Origin: Streptomyces sp. Y2F8-2
Lineage (GTDB): Bacteria > Actinomycetota > Actinomycetes > Streptomycetales > Streptomycetaceae
DNA: 64,000 nucleotides
NCBI RefSeq assembly: GCF_014905555.1
Contig: NZ_BNGS01000005.1
Span: 186,001-250,000, forward strand
Direction of reading: 5' to 3'
The notes below the pieces were generated by a model. The model was not told the DNA's origin, did no database searches, and saw nothing but the letters and a program-made list of their open reading frames with translations. Numbering within the stretch: the first letter of the stretch is position 1; every line of letters begins with the position of its first letter. The translations under genes were made by a program, and so were the position numbers. Positions 62,461 through 64,000 of this stretch are shown piece after piece.

Positions 62461-64000
62461 ATGCGCTACCGCTTCGCCCTGCCCAGACGCGTGGTCGGCG
62501 CCCTCGCCGTCTGTGCCGCCGCCGTCGGCCTCCTGACGACACCGGCGCCAGCCGCCCCACCCCCGGCCCGCACCGCCGCCGTCGCCGCATCCCGGACCAC
62601 GACTCCTCCCGTGCCTCCGACCGGCTCGGACTTCGGCGTCTGGGACCGGGCGGTGCAGGGCCGACGGGCCGCTCCGGACCGGCTTCCGCCCTTACGGGCG
62701 GAGTCGCCCGCGCGTGAACCGTCCGCCGCCACCGGCGCGAAGACCGTCTCCGTTGCGAAGCCCTGCGTCCCCTCCGACTTCGGCGGCCGGAGTGGGTCCG
62801 CGCTCGTGGCCTTCGTCGCAGCCTCGACCGTGGAGTGCGTCAACAGCCTGTTCGCCGTCACCGGTACCGACGCGCACGCGATCTTCCGTGAGCCGCAGAT
62901 GGTCACCGTCGCCCACGCCTTCACGCACGCGGCGCGGCGATACGGCGGCGACAACTCGGCCGGCATATGGCAGCTGGTCCTGTTCCTGCGTGCCGGCTAC
63001 TACGTGCAGTTCAACAACCCGTCCGACGTCGGTCCCTACGGCACGGCCCTGACCACGGCCACGGCCCGGGGCCTGGACGCCTTCTTCGCCCGCCCGCATG
63101 CGCGGGACGTCACCTCCGCGAACGGCGACGTCCTGGGCGACGTCATCGTCCTCACCGACAGTGCCGGCCTTCAGGGGCGTTACCTGAGCGTCTATCGCAG
63201 GGTGCTGAGCGGGTACAACAGCTCCTACGACGCCGTCGCCGGCATGGTGGCGGCCGTCAACGACGTCTACACGCCCCTGTGGCGCGGAAACTGGAACACC
63301 GCCTACGTCGACGCGGTCACCGCCGACCCCCGCATCCTCGACACGCTCCACACGTTCGCACTCGACCACCGGAGCCTGCTGCGGACCGACCGTGCCCACC
63401 TGGACTCCAACGCGGGCATGGTCCTGGCCCGCCACATCGAGCATCCCGGCCTCCGGACCACGGTCCGCCCGCTGGTCAAGGGCCTGTTGAAGGCATCGCG
63501 GATCACCGGGCCCACAGCCGGGCTGTGGGTCGCCGTCGCGACCCAGGTGGACTCCTACGACAAGGCCCACTGCTCGTACTACGGCGTCTGCGACCTCGCC
63601 GGCAGACTGGCGAAGGCGGCGCTGCCCGTCACCCACAGCTGCGACGCGACCCACACCATCCGGGCGCAGGCACTGACCTCCGCAGACCTCGACGCCACGT
63701 GCGCGAGCCTGGCCGGCCAGGACCCGTACTTCCACGCCCTCGTCAAGGACGAGGGACCGATACCCGGCCAGTACGAATCGACCGTCCAGCTCGTCGTGTT
63801 CGCCGACCGCGCCGACTACCGGACCTACGCGGGAGCCATCTTCGGCGTCAGCACGGACAACGGCGGCATCACCCTGGTGGGCGATCCCGCCGACCCCCGC
63901 AACCAACCAATTTCGATCATGTACCAAAAGGGATTCGACGACGGCTTCACGGCCCGGATCTGGAACCTCAACCACGAGTACACGCACTACCTGGACGCCC
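62461..64000 (+). CDS. Secreted M9-type collagenase (3' end outside window)
   Basis: At least 513 residues, open to the window edge. AAGGAG precedes ATG 62461. A signal peptide (RRVVGALAVCAAAVGLLTTPAPAA) is followed by a Pro/Ala-rich pro-region, then an all-helical activator-like domain (about 100-380) as in bacterial M9 collagenases. The final visible residues, IWNLNHEYTHYLDA, hold the HExxH zinc motif of the catalytic domain, just before the window ends. It probably degrades collagen or other fibrous proteins outside the cell. The C-terminal domains are not visible. Confidence 0.85.
   Translation, partial: MRYRFALPRRVVGALAVCAAAVGLLTTPAPAAPPPARTAAVAASRTTTPPVPPTGSDFGVWDRAVQGRRAAPDRLPPLRAESPAREPSAATGAKTVSVAKPCVPSDFGGRSGSALVAFVAASTVECVNSLFAVTGTDAHAIFREPQMVTVAHAFTHAARRYGGDNSAGIWQLVLFLRAGYYVQFNNPSDVGPYGTALTTATARGLDAFFARPHARDVTSANGDVLGDVIVLTDSAGLQGRYLSVYRRVLSGYNSSYDAVAGMVAAVNDVYTPLWRGNWNTAYVDAVTADPRILDTLHTFALDHRSLLRTDRAHLDSNAGMVLARHIEHPGLRTTVRPLVKGLLKASRITGPTAGLWVAVATQVDSYDKAHCSYYGVCDLAGRLAKAALPVTHSCDATHTIRAQALTSADLDATCASLAGQDPYFHALVKDEGPIPGQYESTVQLVVFADRADYRTYAGAIFGVSTDNGGITLVGDPADPRNQPISIMYQKGFDDGFTARIWNLNHEYTHYLDA

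Noticed and set aside
62692..63987. 431-residue minus-strand frame at the window end
   Set aside because: It overlaps the collagenase, whose frame has a signal peptide, an M9-like domain and HEYTH. The minus frame has no recognisable feature.

Overview
The window is high-GC actinobacterial chromosome, almost certainly Streptomyces. GC at third codon positions is very high, GTG and TTG starts are frequent, genes overlap by ATGA/GTGA, and it carries Streptomyces-type families (ROK regulator beside xylAB, F420-type LLM oxidoreductase, DUF6098, SCO6745 family, GAF/SpoIIE phosphatase). I see no rRNA, tRNA, CRISPR array, prophage or intact insertion sequence.

Layout. (1) 1-12.9 kb is catabolic and housekeeping: the end of an alpha/beta hydrolase, two small membrane proteins, a divergent xylose pair (xylA/xylB) with a ROK regulator, an APC permease coupled to an acetamidase/formamidase, a Tat-type secreted amidase, and a GAF regulator next to an ExaC-type aldehyde dehydrogenase. 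It ends in decayed dctA and glycerate kinase remnants. (2) 13.8-41.4 kb is one uninterrupted 19-gene polysaccharide operon, nearly every gene overlapping the next. It holds a priming glycosyl-phosphotransferase, a GDP-mannose 6-dehydrogenase of the AlgD type, three glycosyltransferases, two Wzz-like proteins with degenerate ATPase tails, an asparagine-synthase amidotransferase, a fused alcohol dehydrogenase/Gfo-Idh oxidoreductase, a heparinase II/III protein, a beta-helix lipoprotein, a Wzy-like polymerase, a Wzx-like flippase, a pyruvyl transferase and a set of nucleotide-sugar enzymes. A PAP2 phosphatase lies convergently just after it. (3) 42-50 kb is patchy: a broken esterase, a secreted LAS-type peptidase candidate, a membrane Ser/Thr kinase, a small secreted repeat protein, and a yihY fragment joined to a sugar transporter that has lost its start, followed by inositol-type iolG and an isomerase. 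(4) 50-64 kb holds stress and signalling genes (OsmC, universal stress protein, CsbD), oxidoreductases, a SAM methyltransferase divergent from a GAF/SpoIIE phosphatase, a LysR regulator, and a secreted M9-type collagenase that runs off the end.

Most interesting: the operon combines AlgD, heparinase, beta-helix and amidotransferase genes with Wzx/Wzy export, predicting a branched, uronate-containing and possibly amidated and pyruvylated exopolysaccharide. Three of its genes carry in-frame insertions of related small palindromic elements, one of which looks like one element nested inside another. Its leader holds three tandem hairpins that could hide Shine-Dalgarno-like sequences. Other leads are repeat arrays before the collagenase, a nested hairpin after xylA, and several gene-fragment junctions that mark old deletions.
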